A DNA stretch of 64,000 nucleotides from G963674955 sp963674955 (GCA_963674955.2 CAXXKR010000004.1:124001-188000), one strand, 5' to 3'; positions 29,295 through 38,059 are shown, counted from the first letter of the stretch. A program made the numbers and translations. Notes: a model not told the origin generated them from the letters alone.

Positions 29295-31979
29295 GTGTCT
29301 GTACACAAATGCTCATCCTGCGGGATTTTGGTCCAGATTCCGGACACCAACTTGAAGCCGGAGGAGAGGTGCCCCCAGTGCGGCGGCATAACCCGTCCAG
29401 CCGAGGAGGTGGCTTTCATCCCCGGAGAATACTCTTTTGATGATGAAGCTGCTGAGTCAAAGTCTTCCGGTCATTTCAACTGCCCCAGATGCGGCTTTGA
29501 TTCCGCTGTTCCCGCCGATCTGATCGGAAGGACGGCCAAGTGCCCAAAATGTGAAGGAACCTCCATGGTGATCAGCCAGTATGAATACAAGCATGAGCCG
29601 ACTGAGGAGGACGTGGAGCTTGATGATCTGGTTGAGGAGGAGGTGGTTGCCTCGGCAAAATACGAAGGATCGGAAGGACTTTCCGATGTCGATAGGGATT
29701 TCGACGAGGTCGAAGAGGTCGACGAGGTCGGCGGCGACAGCCGGGACATGGCCTCCTCATTCATGAGCGGTGGTCTGGCCGGGAATTTTCTGGGCGGTCT
29801 TTCTTCCGGGATACTGGCTCTTTTTTTCTGCCTGGCCTATGCCTTCGTTGTCATGCCTGTGGGGGCGGCGGAAGCTGATTTCTCACGCTTCTTCATGATG
29901 ATGCTCGCCACATCGGCCATAATGGGCCTGCTGTTCGCAATTTTCAGTTCAATTTCCTTTTCAATGGCCGGGCCTGAGGCCGCAACCTGCGCCGTGCTGT
30001 TCCTCATGGCCCGGTCAATGCATGTTCGCATGGCTCCCCACGTCCCTGCCGGGGATATTTTTGCGACCCTGGTGGCGGCCATGGCCGTTACAGCGTTGTC
30101 CGTGGGCCTGATGCTTTTCCTGTTGGGCAAGCTGAAGGCGGGGTTGAGGCTGCGTTACATACCCTTTCAGGTGGCCGGAGGAGTGTTGGCCGGTGTCGGG
30201 GTGATAATAATTCAGGGCGCTTTCGAGAGCTTCTGCAATCGCCCCGTTACCCTGCTGGACATGACGTTCAGTTGTCTGAGATCGGGAGCGCAAAGCATTT
30301 CCGGTCCGGAGGCCTATGTGGGCTGGATGTCCGCCCTGGTGTTCGGAGCGATACTTCTCATCGCCTTCGGCAGGAAGCGAAATTCCTTCCTGCTGGCCGC
30401 AATCATGCTTATGGCCGCTCTGCTTGGCCATGCCGGAATCTGGTTCGACAGTCCGGTCTTTTCCAGGTTCGCGGAGACTGGGGGCAACCTCAGCTTCACC
30501 CTTGATTACCGCGATTTGTTCGGTTTTCATGATTCGGTTTTTCTGTCCAGAGTCAGGTGGGACGTTATCTTTCAGCACAAGATATTCATTGTTTCCTGCA
30601 TACTTTTGGCAGCGGTCACAGCCATGATCAGGACGGCTAATCTGGAGGTGGTTTCGGGTCGGGATGTGGACTTGGACGGCGAGTTGAAGCTTCTGGGCGG
30701 GGCCAATGTCCTATGCGGAGCCTGCGGCTTGATGCCGGGGTCCCTGTCCAACGGCCGCAGCCTCGGCAGCAGGGCCTGCGGCGGACAGGGCCGTTTGGCC
30801 GGGCTGCTTGCCGCCCTGATCTGCGGGGCGGCCTTGTTTTGGCCTGAAACGGTTGTCCTGCCCAAATTCGTTCCCGCAGGCCTCCTGGTTTACATCGGAC
30901 TCAGCCTGATCAAGTCCAGGCTTTTCGATTCCTGGACCGTGTTCACGCGCCTGGACGACCATCTGATGCTGGTTCTCGTTTTTCTGGTCACGGTTTTTCT
31001 CGGTCTTTTCATCGGTCTTGGTTTCGGATTGACCCTGGCCATGCTCGTTTCAATCAATCGCCACAGGAAGGCCGGAACCGTGAAGTATTCCATGTCCGGC
31101 TCCATTCACCCAAGCAACGTGGACAGGACGCCGGTTCAGCGTGAAATTCTCAAGGAGGCGGGCGACGGCATACTTGTCCTGCGCCTGCAGGGGTTTCTGT
31201 TCCTGGGCAACGTGCACGAGATTTTGGAAACCGTCAGACGGCGCATGAAAGACAGTGAGCGTTGCCGGTTGAGGCACGTTGTAATGGACTTTGCCTCGGT
31301 GGGCGGATTCGGCTCCACCATTTCTCTCGGTTTCAACAAGATGCGCAGGCTGAAGGGCGCGAGAGATCTTAATATCGTCTTTGCAAGCGTTCCCCTGGAA
31401 CTTGAGGAGATGTTGGAAAAGGGCGGCTACGTCAAGGGCGGGGACGATTGCTTCACCCTGTTCACCAACCTGGATTACGCCGTGGAGTGGTGCGAGAATC
31501 TGCTTTTGGAGGAAATGGGTGCCTTGACCGCCGAGTGGCCCGCATTGTCCGAGCTGCTTGAACCTGTTTTCCCCAATCCGGATTATATCCCGGTGTTTTT
31601 AAGGTGCATGCAGAAAATCAAGGTGCGCAAGGGCAAAACCCTCTTTTCCCAGGGTGAAAAGGCCGATGCCCTTTATTTTGTGGAAAGCGGCATGGTCGAT
31701 ATCAAGTTGGGCCTGGAGGAGGGAGGAAGCCTCCGCCTGAGAAAAGTCGGCCCAGGCGCTGTGTTCGGTGAGATGGGGGTTTATTCGGGCAAGCCGCGCA
31801 TGGCCACGGCCGTTGCCGTCCAACCTTGCGTCCTGTACAAGCTGACCGTCGGACGCATGGAATATCTGAGCAGGAAGGCGCCCAGGCTGGTGGAGGCCCT
31901 GAACCGCTATATGGCCATGATCATGGCCGAAAGATACAATGATACCGAGCACAAGATAAGGGACATACTGAAGGTCTAG
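29295..31979 (+). CDS. Zinc-ribbon / SulP permease / STAS / cyclic-nucleotide-binding fusion protein
   Basis: About 894 residues. GTG 29295 lies 5 bp after GGAG; GTG 29289 is the alternative. Residues 1-90 hold two four-cysteine ribbons (CSSCG...RCPQCG and CPRCG...KCPKC), followed by a very acidic linker (about 100-150). A SulP-type membrane domain of 11-13 helices spans about 155-590, starting GNFLGGLSSGILALFFCLAY. Next is a STAS domain from about 615 (ILVLRLQGFLFLGNVHEIL, VVMDFASVGGFGSTISLGF). A C-terminal CRP-like cyclic-nucleotide-binding domain from about 765 reads TLFSQGEKADALYFVESGMV, then GPGAVFGEMGVYSGKPRMAT. SulP proteins move sulfate, bicarbonate or dicarboxylates; the substrate is unknown. 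The stop overlaps rfbD. Confidence 0.8.
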   Translation: MSVHKCSSCGILVQIPDTNLKPEERCPQCGGITRPAEEVAFIPGEYSFDDEAAESKSSGHFNCPRCGFDSAVPADLIGRTAKCPKCEGTSMVISQYEYKHEPTEEDVELDDLVEEEVVASAKYEGSEGLSDVDRDFDEVEEVDEVGGDSRDMASSFMSGGLAGNFLGGLSSGILALFFCLAYAFVVMPVGAAEADFSRFFMMMLATSAIMGLLFAIFSSISFSMAGPEAATCAVLFLMARSMHVRMAPHVPAGDIFATLVAAMAVTALSVGLMLFLLGKLKAGLRLRYIPFQVAGGVLAGVGVIIIQGAFESFCNRPVTLLDMTFSCLRSGAQSISGPEAYVGWMSALVFGAILLIAFGRKRNSFLLAAIMLMAALLGHAGIWFDSPVFSRFAETGGNLSFTLDYRDLFGFHDSVFLSRVRWDVIFQHKIFIVSCILLAAVTAMIRTANLEVVSGRDVDLDGELKLLGGANVLCGACGLMPGSLSNGRSLGSRACGGQGRLAGLLAALICGAALFWPETVVLPKFVPAGLLVYIGLSLIKSRLFDSWTVFTRLDDHLMLVLVFLVTVFLGLFIGLGFGLTLAMLVSINRHRKAGTVKYSMSGSIHPSNVDRTPVQREILKEAGDGILVLRLQGFLFLGNVHEILETVRRRMKDSERCRLRHVVMDFASVGGFGSTISLGFNKMRRLKGARDLNIVFASVPLELEEMLEKGGYVKGGDDCFTLFTNLDYAVEWCENLLLEEMGALTAEWPALSELLEPVFPNPDYIPVFLRCMQKIKVRKGKTLFSQGEKADALYFVESGMVDIKLGLEEGGSLRLRKVGPGAVFGEMGVYSGKPRMATAVAVQPCVLYKLTVGRMEYLSRKAPRLVEALNRYMAMIMAERYNDTEHKIRDILKV

Positions 31980-32863
31980 GCCTGCAGCTCCTCGGGAAGC
32001 TCCCTGAGCACGTAATCCTCCAGTGCCTCTTCCCAGGTTCGGGGCGTCTTGTCCGTTGTCTTTTCGAATTTTCCTGTATCCAGAACGGAGTTGGCGGGCC
32101 GTTTCGCCTTGGTCGGATAGGCCGAGGTCGGCACCGGTTCCACCCTGCATTCGATTCCAGCCAGGGATACGGCCCTTGAAGCCAGACCGTGCCATGTTGT
32201 CGAACCCGAGTTGGTCAGGTGGAACAGTCCCCGCGCTTCCGCTTTGAGCAGTTCTAGGCTGTTTACGGCCAGATCCGGGGCATAGGTGGGAGATCCTGTC
32301 TGGTCGTCGACCACGGTCAGCCTGTCCCGTTCACCTGCCAGTTGAAGAATCTTCTTTACGAAATTCATTTTTCCAGGACCGAAGAGCCAGGCCGTCCTGA
32401 TGATCAGGATGTCCTGATAGCCGAGTTCCGCAAGGGCCTCTTCCCCGTCCAGCTTGCTCTTGCCGTAGATGGATTGGGGGCCGGTTTGGTCGTCTTCCGC
32501 ATATGGACCGCCCTTCAGGCCGTCGAACACGAAGTCCGTGCTGTAGTGGACCATGAGCGCCTTGCAGGCTTGGCATTGGCGGCCCAGCAGGGCGGGCAGG
32601 TCTCTGTTCAAAAGATAGGCCTGGTCCGGCTCGTCCTCGGCCAGGTCAACCTGGGTGTAGGCCACGGCGTTGAACACGAAATCAGGCTTTTCCCTTAGCA
32701 GCAAATCTTTAACGGCTTTTTCGTCCAGGGGGTCCAGGTCGGAGCGCGACAGGGGCAGGACTTCAAGGTTCCTTTCCTTCAGGGCCTTGGTCAGCACCCG
32801 GCCCAGAAGTCCGGTGCGACCGCCGAACACAAGAGCCTTCATATGTTCAAGACTGTTCATCAT
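31976..32863 (-). CDS. rfbD: dTDP-4-dehydrorhamnose reductase
   Basis: 295-residue short-chain reductase of dTDP-L-rhamnose synthesis. NAD(P)-binding GGRTGLLGR, VHYSTDFVFDG, and the catalytic YGKSKLDGE (YxxxK) are present. ATG 32863 overlaps the rfbB stop (ATGA), so translation is coupled. Only rfbB and rfbD are here; rfbA and rfbC must be elsewhere. The 3' end shares CTAG with the convergent SulP gene. Confidence 0.88.
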   Translation of the reverse strand: MMNSLEHMKALVFGGRTGLLGRVLTKALKERNLEVLPLSRSDLDPLDEKAVKDLLLREKPDFVFNAVAYTQVDLAEDEPDQAYLLNRDLPALLGRQCQACKALMVHYSTDFVFDGLKGGPYAEDDQTGPQSIYGKSKLDGEEALAELGYQDILIIRTAWLFGPGKMNFVKKILQLAGERDRLTVVDDQTGSPTYAPDLAVNSLELLKAEARGLFHLTNSGSTTWHGLASRAVSLAGIECRVEPVPTSAYPTKAKRPANSVLDTGKFEKTTDKTPRTWEEALEDYVLRELPEELQA

Positions 32864-33876
32864 CGTTTGTCGTACCAGTCTTTCATGAATTCACGGTAGC
32901 TTCCGTTTTGGACGTTTTCCAGCCATTGGGAGTTTTCCGAGTACCAGGCCACGGTCCGGGCCAGTCCGGTCTCGAAATCCAGGGTCGGGGCGAAACCAAG
33001 CTCCTTTTCGGCCTTGGAATAGTCCATCGCGTAGCGGCGGTCATGGCCCGGCCTGTCCTTGACAAAGGTGATCAGGGATTCCGGCTTGCCCAGTATGGAC
33101 AGGAGGCCTTTTATCACTTCAAGGTTGGTCTTTTCCGCATTGCCGCCGAAATTGTAGACGGAACCCGGTTTCCCCTTGATCAGGGCCAGTTCTATGCCCA
33201 GACAGTGGTCGTCCACGTAAATCCAGTCCCGGACGTTCAAGCCGTCGCCGTAGACCGGAAGGGGCTTGTCCGCCTTGGCCGTGAGAAAAATAAGCGGGAT
33301 GAGCTTTTCCGGGAACTGGTAGGGGCCGTAATTGTTGGAGCAGCGGCTGACGACAACTGGCAGGCCATAGGTCTTGAAATAGGCCCTGGCCATGAGGTCC
33401 GCACCGGCCTTGGACGCGGAGTAGGGGCTGTTGGGAGCCAGCGGCGTCTTCTCAATGAACTTGCCGGACTGGCCCAGGGAACCGTAAACCTCGTCCGTGG
33501 AGACATGCACGAATTTGGGAGTTCCTGCTTTTTTGGCGCACTCCATCAGGTTTTGCGCGCCCTGTATGTTGGTGGTCAGAAACGGGGCCGGGTCGTTTAT
33601 CGAGCGGTCCACATGGGATTCGGCGGCGAAGTTGACCACGGCCTCGATCCTGTGTTTTTTCAGAATGTCGGAGACCAGATTGGCGTCGCATATGTCGCCG
33701 TGGACAAAGACGTAATTGTCTTTTTTCTCCTCTTCATAAGAGAGGAGGTTCATGCGGTTTCCAGCATAGGTCAGCTTGTCCAGGTTGACGATGAACCAGC
33801 CGGGATGTTTTTCCAGGATGATGCGAACGAAGTTCGTGCCGATGAAGCCGCAGCCGCCCGTAACCAGAAGTCTCAT
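32860..33876 (-). CDS. rfbB: dTDP-glucose 4,6-dehydratase
   Basis: 338-residue extended SDR. NAD motif GGCGFIGTNF, ESHVDRSI, the catalytic STDEVYGSLG, and YSASKAGAD (YxxxK) are all present, with NNYGPYQFPEKLIP and DWIYVDDHC downstream. Produces dTDP-4-keto-6-deoxyglucose, the precursor of rhamnose and other deoxysugars for surface glycans. Coupled to rfbD by a 4-nt overlap. About 80 bp separate it from trmL. Confidence 0.93.
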   Translation of the reverse strand: MRLLVTGGCGFIGTNFVRIILEKHPGWFIVNLDKLTYAGNRMNLLSYEEEKKDNYVFVHGDICDANLVSDILKKHRIEAVVNFAAESHVDRSINDPAPFLTTNIQGAQNLMECAKKAGTPKFVHVSTDEVYGSLGQSGKFIEKTPLAPNSPYSASKAGADLMARAYFKTYGLPVVVSRCSNNYGPYQFPEKLIPLIFLTAKADKPLPVYGDGLNVRDWIYVDDHCLGIELALIKGKPGSVYNFGGNAEKTNLEVIKGLLSILGKPESLITFVKDRPGHDRRYAMDYSKAEKELGFAPTLDFETGLARTVAWYSENSQWLENVQNGSYREFMKDWYDKR

Positions 33877-33954
33877 GCTTTCCCCTCACCTGAATTTTAT
33901 TTGATCTTTCATAGCCTTCCGCAGGCCGTTTCGCAAGGCTGGCAGGGGATACGG

Positions 33955-34410
33955 CTACATGTTTTCAAGGCCGCCGGTCTGGCGAAGAGCCTCGTAGAGA
34001 AGTATTCCGGCGGAAGTCGACATGTTCAGGCTGCGAACGGCGTCCTTGCGGATGGGAATGTTTACCTGGAAAGCGTAGTTCTCGAACATCTCGGCGGGCA
34101 GGCCCCTGGTCTCAGGCCCGAGAACGATGCAGTCGTCCTTGGCGAACTTGAAGGCGTTCAGCGGCAGCCCGCGTTTGGAGCTGCTCAAGACTATGCGCCC
34201 CGGCGGATTCGAGGCGAAATCCGGCCAGTCGGGGTGGACCGTAAGGTTCACGTTGGGCCAATAGTCGAGACCGGCGCGTTTCAGATGCTTGTCGTCAATG
34301 GAAAAGCCAAGTGGCTCAATTAGGTGGAGGGGGGTGCCGGTGGCCGCGCAAAGCCGGGCGATGTTGCCGGTGTTGGGCGGGATTTCAGGTTCAAAAAGTA
34401 CGATGCGCAT
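33955..34410 (-). CDS. trmL: tRNA (cytidine/uridine-34-2'-O)-methyltransferase
   Basis: 151 residues, the minimal SPOUT enzyme that methylates the wobble ribose of tRNA-Leu. The N-terminus IVLFEPEIPPNTGNIARLCA, IVLSSSKRGLP, CIVLGPETRGLPAEMF and the C-terminal knot segment RSLNMSTSAGILLYEAL match TrmL. Length is standard. It lies 20 bp downstream of the 3D-domain gene on the same strand. Confidence 0.92.
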   Translation of the reverse strand: MRIVLFEPEIPPNTGNIARLCAATGTPLHLIEPLGFSIDDKHLKRAGLDYWPNVNLTVHPDWPDFASNPPGRIVLSSSKRGLPLNAFKFAKDDCIVLGPETRGLPAEMFENYAFQVNIPIRKDAVRSLNMSTSAGILLYEALRQTGGLENM

Positions 34411-34430
34411 GGCACGTGCTTAGGCCATGA

Positions 34431-34865
34431 TCAGATTTTGAGCAAGGCCGCGTTGGCCGTTCTTACTCCGAATTCCTTGGCCTCCGCTTCTTCCCACATG
34501 AAGACATCTATCCTTTTTTCGTATCTCTTGTTCATCAGGTCGTTGATTTCGAATACGCCGAGGCCTTCAAGATGGACTTTTTTGCCGAAAACCCAGCCCT
34601 GTTGAAACAGGTCGCGGGAAACGGCGATGGTTCCGGCCTTGACCTTGCGCATGGAAGCGGCAATGAGCGGATCGTCGTCGCATTGGCGTTTGCTGGCCGA
34701 ATACGCCGTGACGTGTACCTTGTAAACGTCTTTTTTTTCGGACAGTTGAATCAGATTCTTTTTTAGTCTGCTTATCTGCCTGTCCTTTGCATCCAGGATG
34801 ACCGTCTGAGAGACGAGACCGGCGACAACGAATAGTGAGGCGGTTATTTTCAATACTTTTTTCAT
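34431..34865 (-). CDS. 3D-domain periplasmic protein
   Basis: 144 residues with an N-terminal signal anchor (residues 5-25), a short coiled segment (DRQISRLKKNLIQLSEKK) and a 3D domain: VHVTAYSASKRQCDDDPLIA, KAGTIAVSRDLFQQGWVFGK, GLGVFEINDLMNKRYEKRID. 3D domains form the double-psi barrel active site of MltA and Rpf-type peptidoglycan lyases, with conserved aspartates. A cell-wall role is likely but not shown. Confidence 0.8.
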   Translation of the reverse strand: MKKVLKITASLFVVAGLVSQTVILDAKDRQISRLKKNLIQLSEKKDVYKVHVTAYSASKRQCDDDPLIAASMRKVKAGTIAVSRDLFQQGWVFGKKVHLEGLGVFEINDLMNKRYEKRIDVFMWEEAEAKEFGVRTANAALLKI

Positions 34866-34953
34866 AGAGGGTTCCCCGTGGAGATCGGGGATTTAAACGC
34901 TTTTTTGTCGAGAGTCAAATTGCGAGGCGGCATCGAATTGTCTTAGGCTGGAC

Positions 34954-34982
34954 AAAAAAAGCGAGGCCGTCGCCGGCCTCGC
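34954..34982 (-). terminator. Terminator of VPLPA-CTERM gene A
   Basis: On the minus strand GCGAGGCCG and CGGCCTCGC form a 9-bp stem (34961-34969 and 34974-34982) with a 4-nt loop, followed by seven T. Confidence 0.9.
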
Positions 34983-35006
34983 CAAGTAGTAGATTTTGTC
35001 GTTGGT

Positions 35007-35717
35007 CTAAGCCTTGCGCTTTCTGTTGACGCCGAGCAGGCCGAGCAGGCCGGAGCCGAGCAGCCAGATTGCACCGGGAATGGGCACGGCGGCGGTCGCT
35101 GAGAGGTTGTCGATCACGTAGCCGTCTCCGCCTGCCTGATGGAATTCAAGACTAAGGAAGGGCGTATCGGACTGGATGATGTAGTAGAGCAGGGAACCGT
35201 TGGCCTGGGCACCAATGTCGTTGAAGATGTTCAGGGTCTGGGAGCCGCCTGCGCCTGCGACCGTAACGTTGACCTGGCCGCCGACATCGTGGAAATCGAT
35301 GCCGTAGAAACCGATGGAGGTCATGCCCGTATTGAAGTTGAAGATGAATCCGCCCTTGCCGGTGGTACTGGTTACCTTACCGTTGCTGAAGAACTGGGTT
35401 CCGCCTGGGGCGGCATATTCACCAGTCCCGGCCTGGATGGAAGTGGGGCCGCCCACATAGCCGGTTCCGGGCGTGGTGGATGTCAAGGTGCCGAAGGCCA
35501 CGTTGAGGGGCGTGTCCGCGCCCGTGTGCAGGGCAAAGGACTCGAAGTTCTCGGTGGTTACGCTGCCGGTGCCGAGAAAGGTGTTTTCAAGCGAAAGGGC
35601 GTTGTTGCCCAGTGCCCACTGGGTGCTCAGGTTCATGGCGCTGGCCTGTGCGGCAAGCCCGCTGGTCAGCAGAAGAGCCAGGATAGCTATGATGGTGTAA
35701 TTTCTGACTGTCTTCAT
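35007..35717 (-). CDS. VPLPA-CTERM exosortase-sorted protein A
   Basis: 236 residues; ATG 35717 follows GGGAGT. Signal peptide (about 1-27, ending AAQASA), a secreted beta-rich domain (ENFESFALHTGA, GFYGIDFHDVGG), and the C-terminal sorting signal VPIPGAIWLLGSGLLGLLG followed by a basic tail. Proteins of this class are exported, cut by an exosortase at the VPLPA-like motif and attached to the surface or released. It is preceded by a GEMM-I riboswitch and a sigma-54 promoter and followed by a terminator, so it is monocistronic. The exosortase is not in this window. Confidence 0.85.
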   Translation of the reverse strand: MKTVRNYTIIAILALLLTSGLAAQASAMNLSTQWALGNNALSLENTFLGTGSVTTENFESFALHTGADTPLNVAFGTLTSTTPGTGYVGGPTSIQAGTGEYAAPGGTQFFSNGKVTSTTGKGGFIFNFNTGMTSIGFYGIDFHDVGGQVNVTVAGAGGSQTLNIFNDIGAQANGSLLYYIIQSDTPFLSLEFHQAGGDGYVIDNLSATAAVPIPGAIWLLGSGLLGLLGVNRKRKA

Positions 35718-35754
35718 GTTGGACTCCCAAGGATTCAAATTTATAGTCTTCTTT

Positions 35755-35822
35755 TGGCAACCCGGCGATCTTCGGGAGATCCGTGGCTTTCCGTCCCGTC
35801 CTCGCGAACGGTTTGGCTTTTT
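35755..35822 (-). promoter_or_regulatory. GEMM-I (cyclic di-GMP class I) riboswitch in the leader of gene A
   Basis: Read on the minus strand: GCCAAACC, a hairpin CCGUUC-GCGA-GGACGG with GNRA loop, GGGACGGAAAGCC, CACGG, a second hairpin GAUCU-CCCGA-AGAUC, and CGCCGGGUUGCC. These are the conserved blocks and order of the GEMM-I aptamer. The base I align with Vc2 G20 is G, favouring c-di-GMP over cGAMP. The SD GGGAGUCC about 45 nt downstream could pair with GGAUCUCCC in the second hairpin when ligand is absent, suggesting translational control; that part is inference. Confidence 0.8.
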
Positions 35823-35843
35823 TTTATTACTTCTTAATGTAAA

Positions 35844-35859
35844 TGCTAATTGCGTGCCA
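35844..35859 (-). promoter_or_regulatory. Sigma-54 promoter of VPLPA-CTERM gene A
   Basis: Minus strand TGGCACG-CAAT-TAGCA. The GG and GC doublets have the required spacing (consensus TGGCACG-N4-TTGCW); one mismatch (TAGC for TTGC). The predicted start, about 12 nt on, falls just before the riboswitch aptamer. Confidence 0.75.
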
Positions 35860-35932
35860 AAGTTTTCTCACCTTTTATATAACATTATTATGGTTTGTTA
35901 GCTTGTCAAGGGTTTAAGCGTGACAAAGTCTG

Positions 35933-35980
35933 GTCTGGTAAAAGTGTATTTTGGGGCTATGAAGTCCGGAAAATATGGAT
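35933..35980 (-). promoter_or_regulatory. Paired upstream activator palindromes for gene A
   Basis: Two copies of the GTCYG-N7-YRGAC pattern: GTCTGGTAAAAGTGTAT (35933-35949, good left half only) and GTCCGGAAAATATGGAT (35964-35980). Centres lie 82 and 113 bp upstream of the -24 element, about three helical turns apart. The pattern recurs before the other three VPLPA genes. Confidence 0.6.
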
Positions 35981-35997
35981 TACCGGGCCAGCATAAA

Positions 35998-37377
35998 TTA
36001 ACATTCGGTCATGCTGGCGGCCAGTCCGCCCATGGAGGTCTCCTTGTACTTGCAGGACATGTCTCGGCCCGTGTCGTTCATGGCTTTTATGGCCGAGTCC
36101 AAACCCACCACGTGATGCTTGGGGTCTTCCACCGTGGCGATCAGGTAGGCATTGTAGGCCTTGACCGCTCCCATTGCGTTTCTTTCGATGCAGGGTATCT
36201 GGACGTAACCGCCAACAGGGTCGCAGGTCAGTCCCAGATGATGCTCCAGGGCTGTTTCCGCGGCGTTTTCCGTAACCCAGAACCGTGAGCCTGTTCCATA
36301 GGCCAGCATTGCCGCAGCCATGGCCGAAGCGGTTCCCACTTCGCCCTGACAGCCCACGTCCGCTCCGGCTATGCTCGCGTTGTGCTTGACCAGAAAGCCG
36401 ATCGCCGCAGCGGCAAGCAGGCCCTCGCGCATAGATTCCCGTTTGATTTTAAGATGATGGCGCATGGCATGCAGCACTGCGGGGATGACTCCGGACGCGC
36501 CGGATGTGGGAGCTGTGACCACCACGTGCCCTGCGGCGTTTTCCTCCGATGCGGCGAATGCGTATGCGTTCAGAAAGAGAAGAAAACGATCCGTGCCTTC
36601 CGGCACCTCGTTTGCCCGTTTGAACAGAACGCGCGCCTTGCGTTGTAGCTTCAGGCTGCCGGGCAGCACGCCTTCAGCTTTAAGCCCTCGTTCCACGGAT
36701 TTCTCCATTGTGTCGATTATGCGGTCCAGGCCGGACATGACATCCTTTTCGCTGCCGCCTGTCAGGGCGCACTCGTTTTCCAGAATGAGTTGGTGCAGTC
36801 TTATGCCCTGCTCGTGAAGGATGAATTTCAACTGCTCCATTGTCTCGTAGCTGTAAGGAAGATCGACGAAGTCGGGAACTGGCTGGCCTTCCCATTGGAT
36901 GAAACCCCCGCCCACCGAGTGGTATTCGCGTTGGAAAATTTGGCCGTCAGGGCCGGAAAGCGTTATGACGAGCTTGTTGTGGTATGGGCAGGAGTGCTCA
37001 ACGGCGTCGAAAATTATGTCTTTTCCCGTTACAGCCAGCTTGGCTGGGCCGAGGTCTAAGAGATGTCTTTGGCCTTCTGTTTTCAGTATTTCGTTCAGGA
37101 ATTCGTGGGAGCATTCCTCGGGCGTTTTGCCCAATAAACCGGCCAGGATCGCCTTGTCGGTGCCGTGTCCCCTGCCTGTGGCGCTCAGGGAGCCGAAAAG
37201 ATTGACTGTCAGGTTCTCGGCATTTTTTAGAATTTTGGAGTCCAGCGTCCGGATTGTCCCGATGAAGTCGTAACCGGCACGCATGGGACCGATCGTATGA
37301 GAGCTTGATGGTCCGGGTCCGATATTGAAAAGATCGAAAATCGATGTCCTTATTGGACCTGGTATTTTTGCTTTCAT
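35998..37377 (-). CDS. sdaA: L-serine ammonia-lyase, iron-sulfur dependent, single chain
   Basis: 459 residues; deaminates L-serine to pyruvate. Beta-domain start SIFDLFNIGPGPSSSHTIGP is diagnostic. The alpha domain has APTSGASGVIPAVL, the Fe-S cysteine regions GADVGCQGEVGTASAM and CDPVGGYVQIPCIERN, and a C-terminal cysteine residue that can act as the fourth ligand. Fused alpha and beta domains as in E. coli SdaA. Stands on the same strand 25 bp downstream of the C39-like lipoprotein gene. Its 3' side borders the activator sites of gene A. Confidence 0.93.
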   Translation of the reverse strand: MKAKIPGPIRTSIFDLFNIGPGPSSSHTIGPMRAGYDFIGTIRTLDSKILKNAENLTVNLFGSLSATGRGHGTDKAILAGLLGKTPEECSHEFLNEILKTEGQRHLLDLGPAKLAVTGKDIIFDAVEHSCPYHNKLVITLSGPDGQIFQREYHSVGGGFIQWEGQPVPDFVDLPYSYETMEQLKFILHEQGIRLHQLILENECALTGGSEKDVMSGLDRIIDTMEKSVERGLKAEGVLPGSLKLQRKARVLFKRANEVPEGTDRFLLFLNAYAFAASEENAAGHVVVTAPTSGASGVIPAVLHAMRHHLKIKRESMREGLLAAAAIGFLVKHNASIAGADVGCQGEVGTASAMAAAMLAYGTGSRFWVTENAAETALEHHLGLTCDPVGGYVQIPCIERNAMGAVKAYNAYLIATVEDPKHHVVGLDSAIKAMNDTGRDMSCKYKETSMGGLAASMTEC

Positions 37378-37402
37378 TTAGCGTCCTTTCAGCTTGGCTT
37401 GG

Positions 37403-38059
37403 TCAGTGTCCCGGCAAGGCGTTCTTGTTGAACCCGAGAATGGAACACGCGAAGTATCTATTGTATTTATTCCCAAAAGTATATCCGTCGTTACCGGATT
37501 TCAGCTGATCCAGAGAGAAATTGATGCGCCCGAAAATGTTGGTGTTTATGAGTATTGTATCGGCTGTATAGCCGGTGGCCAATACGAAATGGTCCAGGCT
37601 CCAATCCGGATGCTCGTCCGGGTATATCTTCATTCCGCAAATTACAGGTCTGCCGAGGGCCAGTTGCTTTTTGATCCAGTTGATATAGCCCTCGATGTTT
37701 TGGTCGTTTCTGTCCCATGATTTGTATGACATCGAGAGGTTGTCCAGGGCTCTGGGAATATCGTTGGAGTAGAGGTCGGGATGTTCCGGAAAGCCAGCCT
37801 TGTTTATTTCGTGCTGGCTGATGAATTTTCCATGGTAGAGCGCGGCCATTTGGATACAGGCCTCTCCACACCAGCCAACGCTTGTGTCCGGGCGGTCAGG
37901 TGCGGATTTGCGGTCGGGAATATCCAGGCGGCAGGAGGGCGGGCGATTAGCCGAGCAGCCAAGGATCATGGAGCAAACGGCAAGCATGAGGGCCGTGTGC
38001 AGGATGGCCTTGGCGATTGTTGCTGCCAGAAGATGCTTTTGGTGTGAACTTGTCGGCAT
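37403..38059 (-). CDS. C39-like (papain-fold) lipoprotein
   Basis: 218 residues with a type II signal peptide (lipobox MILGC, lipidated Cys35). The mature part resembles the peptidase C39-like fold: a catalytic cysteine region VGWCGEACIQMA (Cys64), a histidine in WSLDHFVLATGY, and an acidic/Asn position in TILINTNIFG. Stand-alone C39-like proteins are often peptidases or inactive relatives. No ABC exporter is nearby. No clear SD lies before ATG 38059. The 80-bp gap to marR carries the divergent promoters. Confidence 0.65.
   Translation of the reverse strand: MPTSSHQKHLLAATIAKAILHTALMLAVCSMILGCSANRPPSCRLDIPDRKSAPDRPDTSVGWCGEACIQMAALYHGKFISQHEINKAGFPEHPDLYSNDIPRALDNLSMSYKSWDRNDQNIEGYINWIKKQLALGRPVICGMKIYPDEHPDWSLDHFVLATGYTADTILINTNIFGRINFSLDQLKSGNDGYTFGNKYNRYFACSILGFNKNALPGH

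Noticed and set aside
35755..35822. Cyclic GMP-AMP (GEMM-Ib) specificity for the riboswitches
   Set aside because: The base aligned with Vc2 position 20 appears to be G in both copies, which favours c-di-GMP; the alignment was done by eye, so this is a preference and not a proof.
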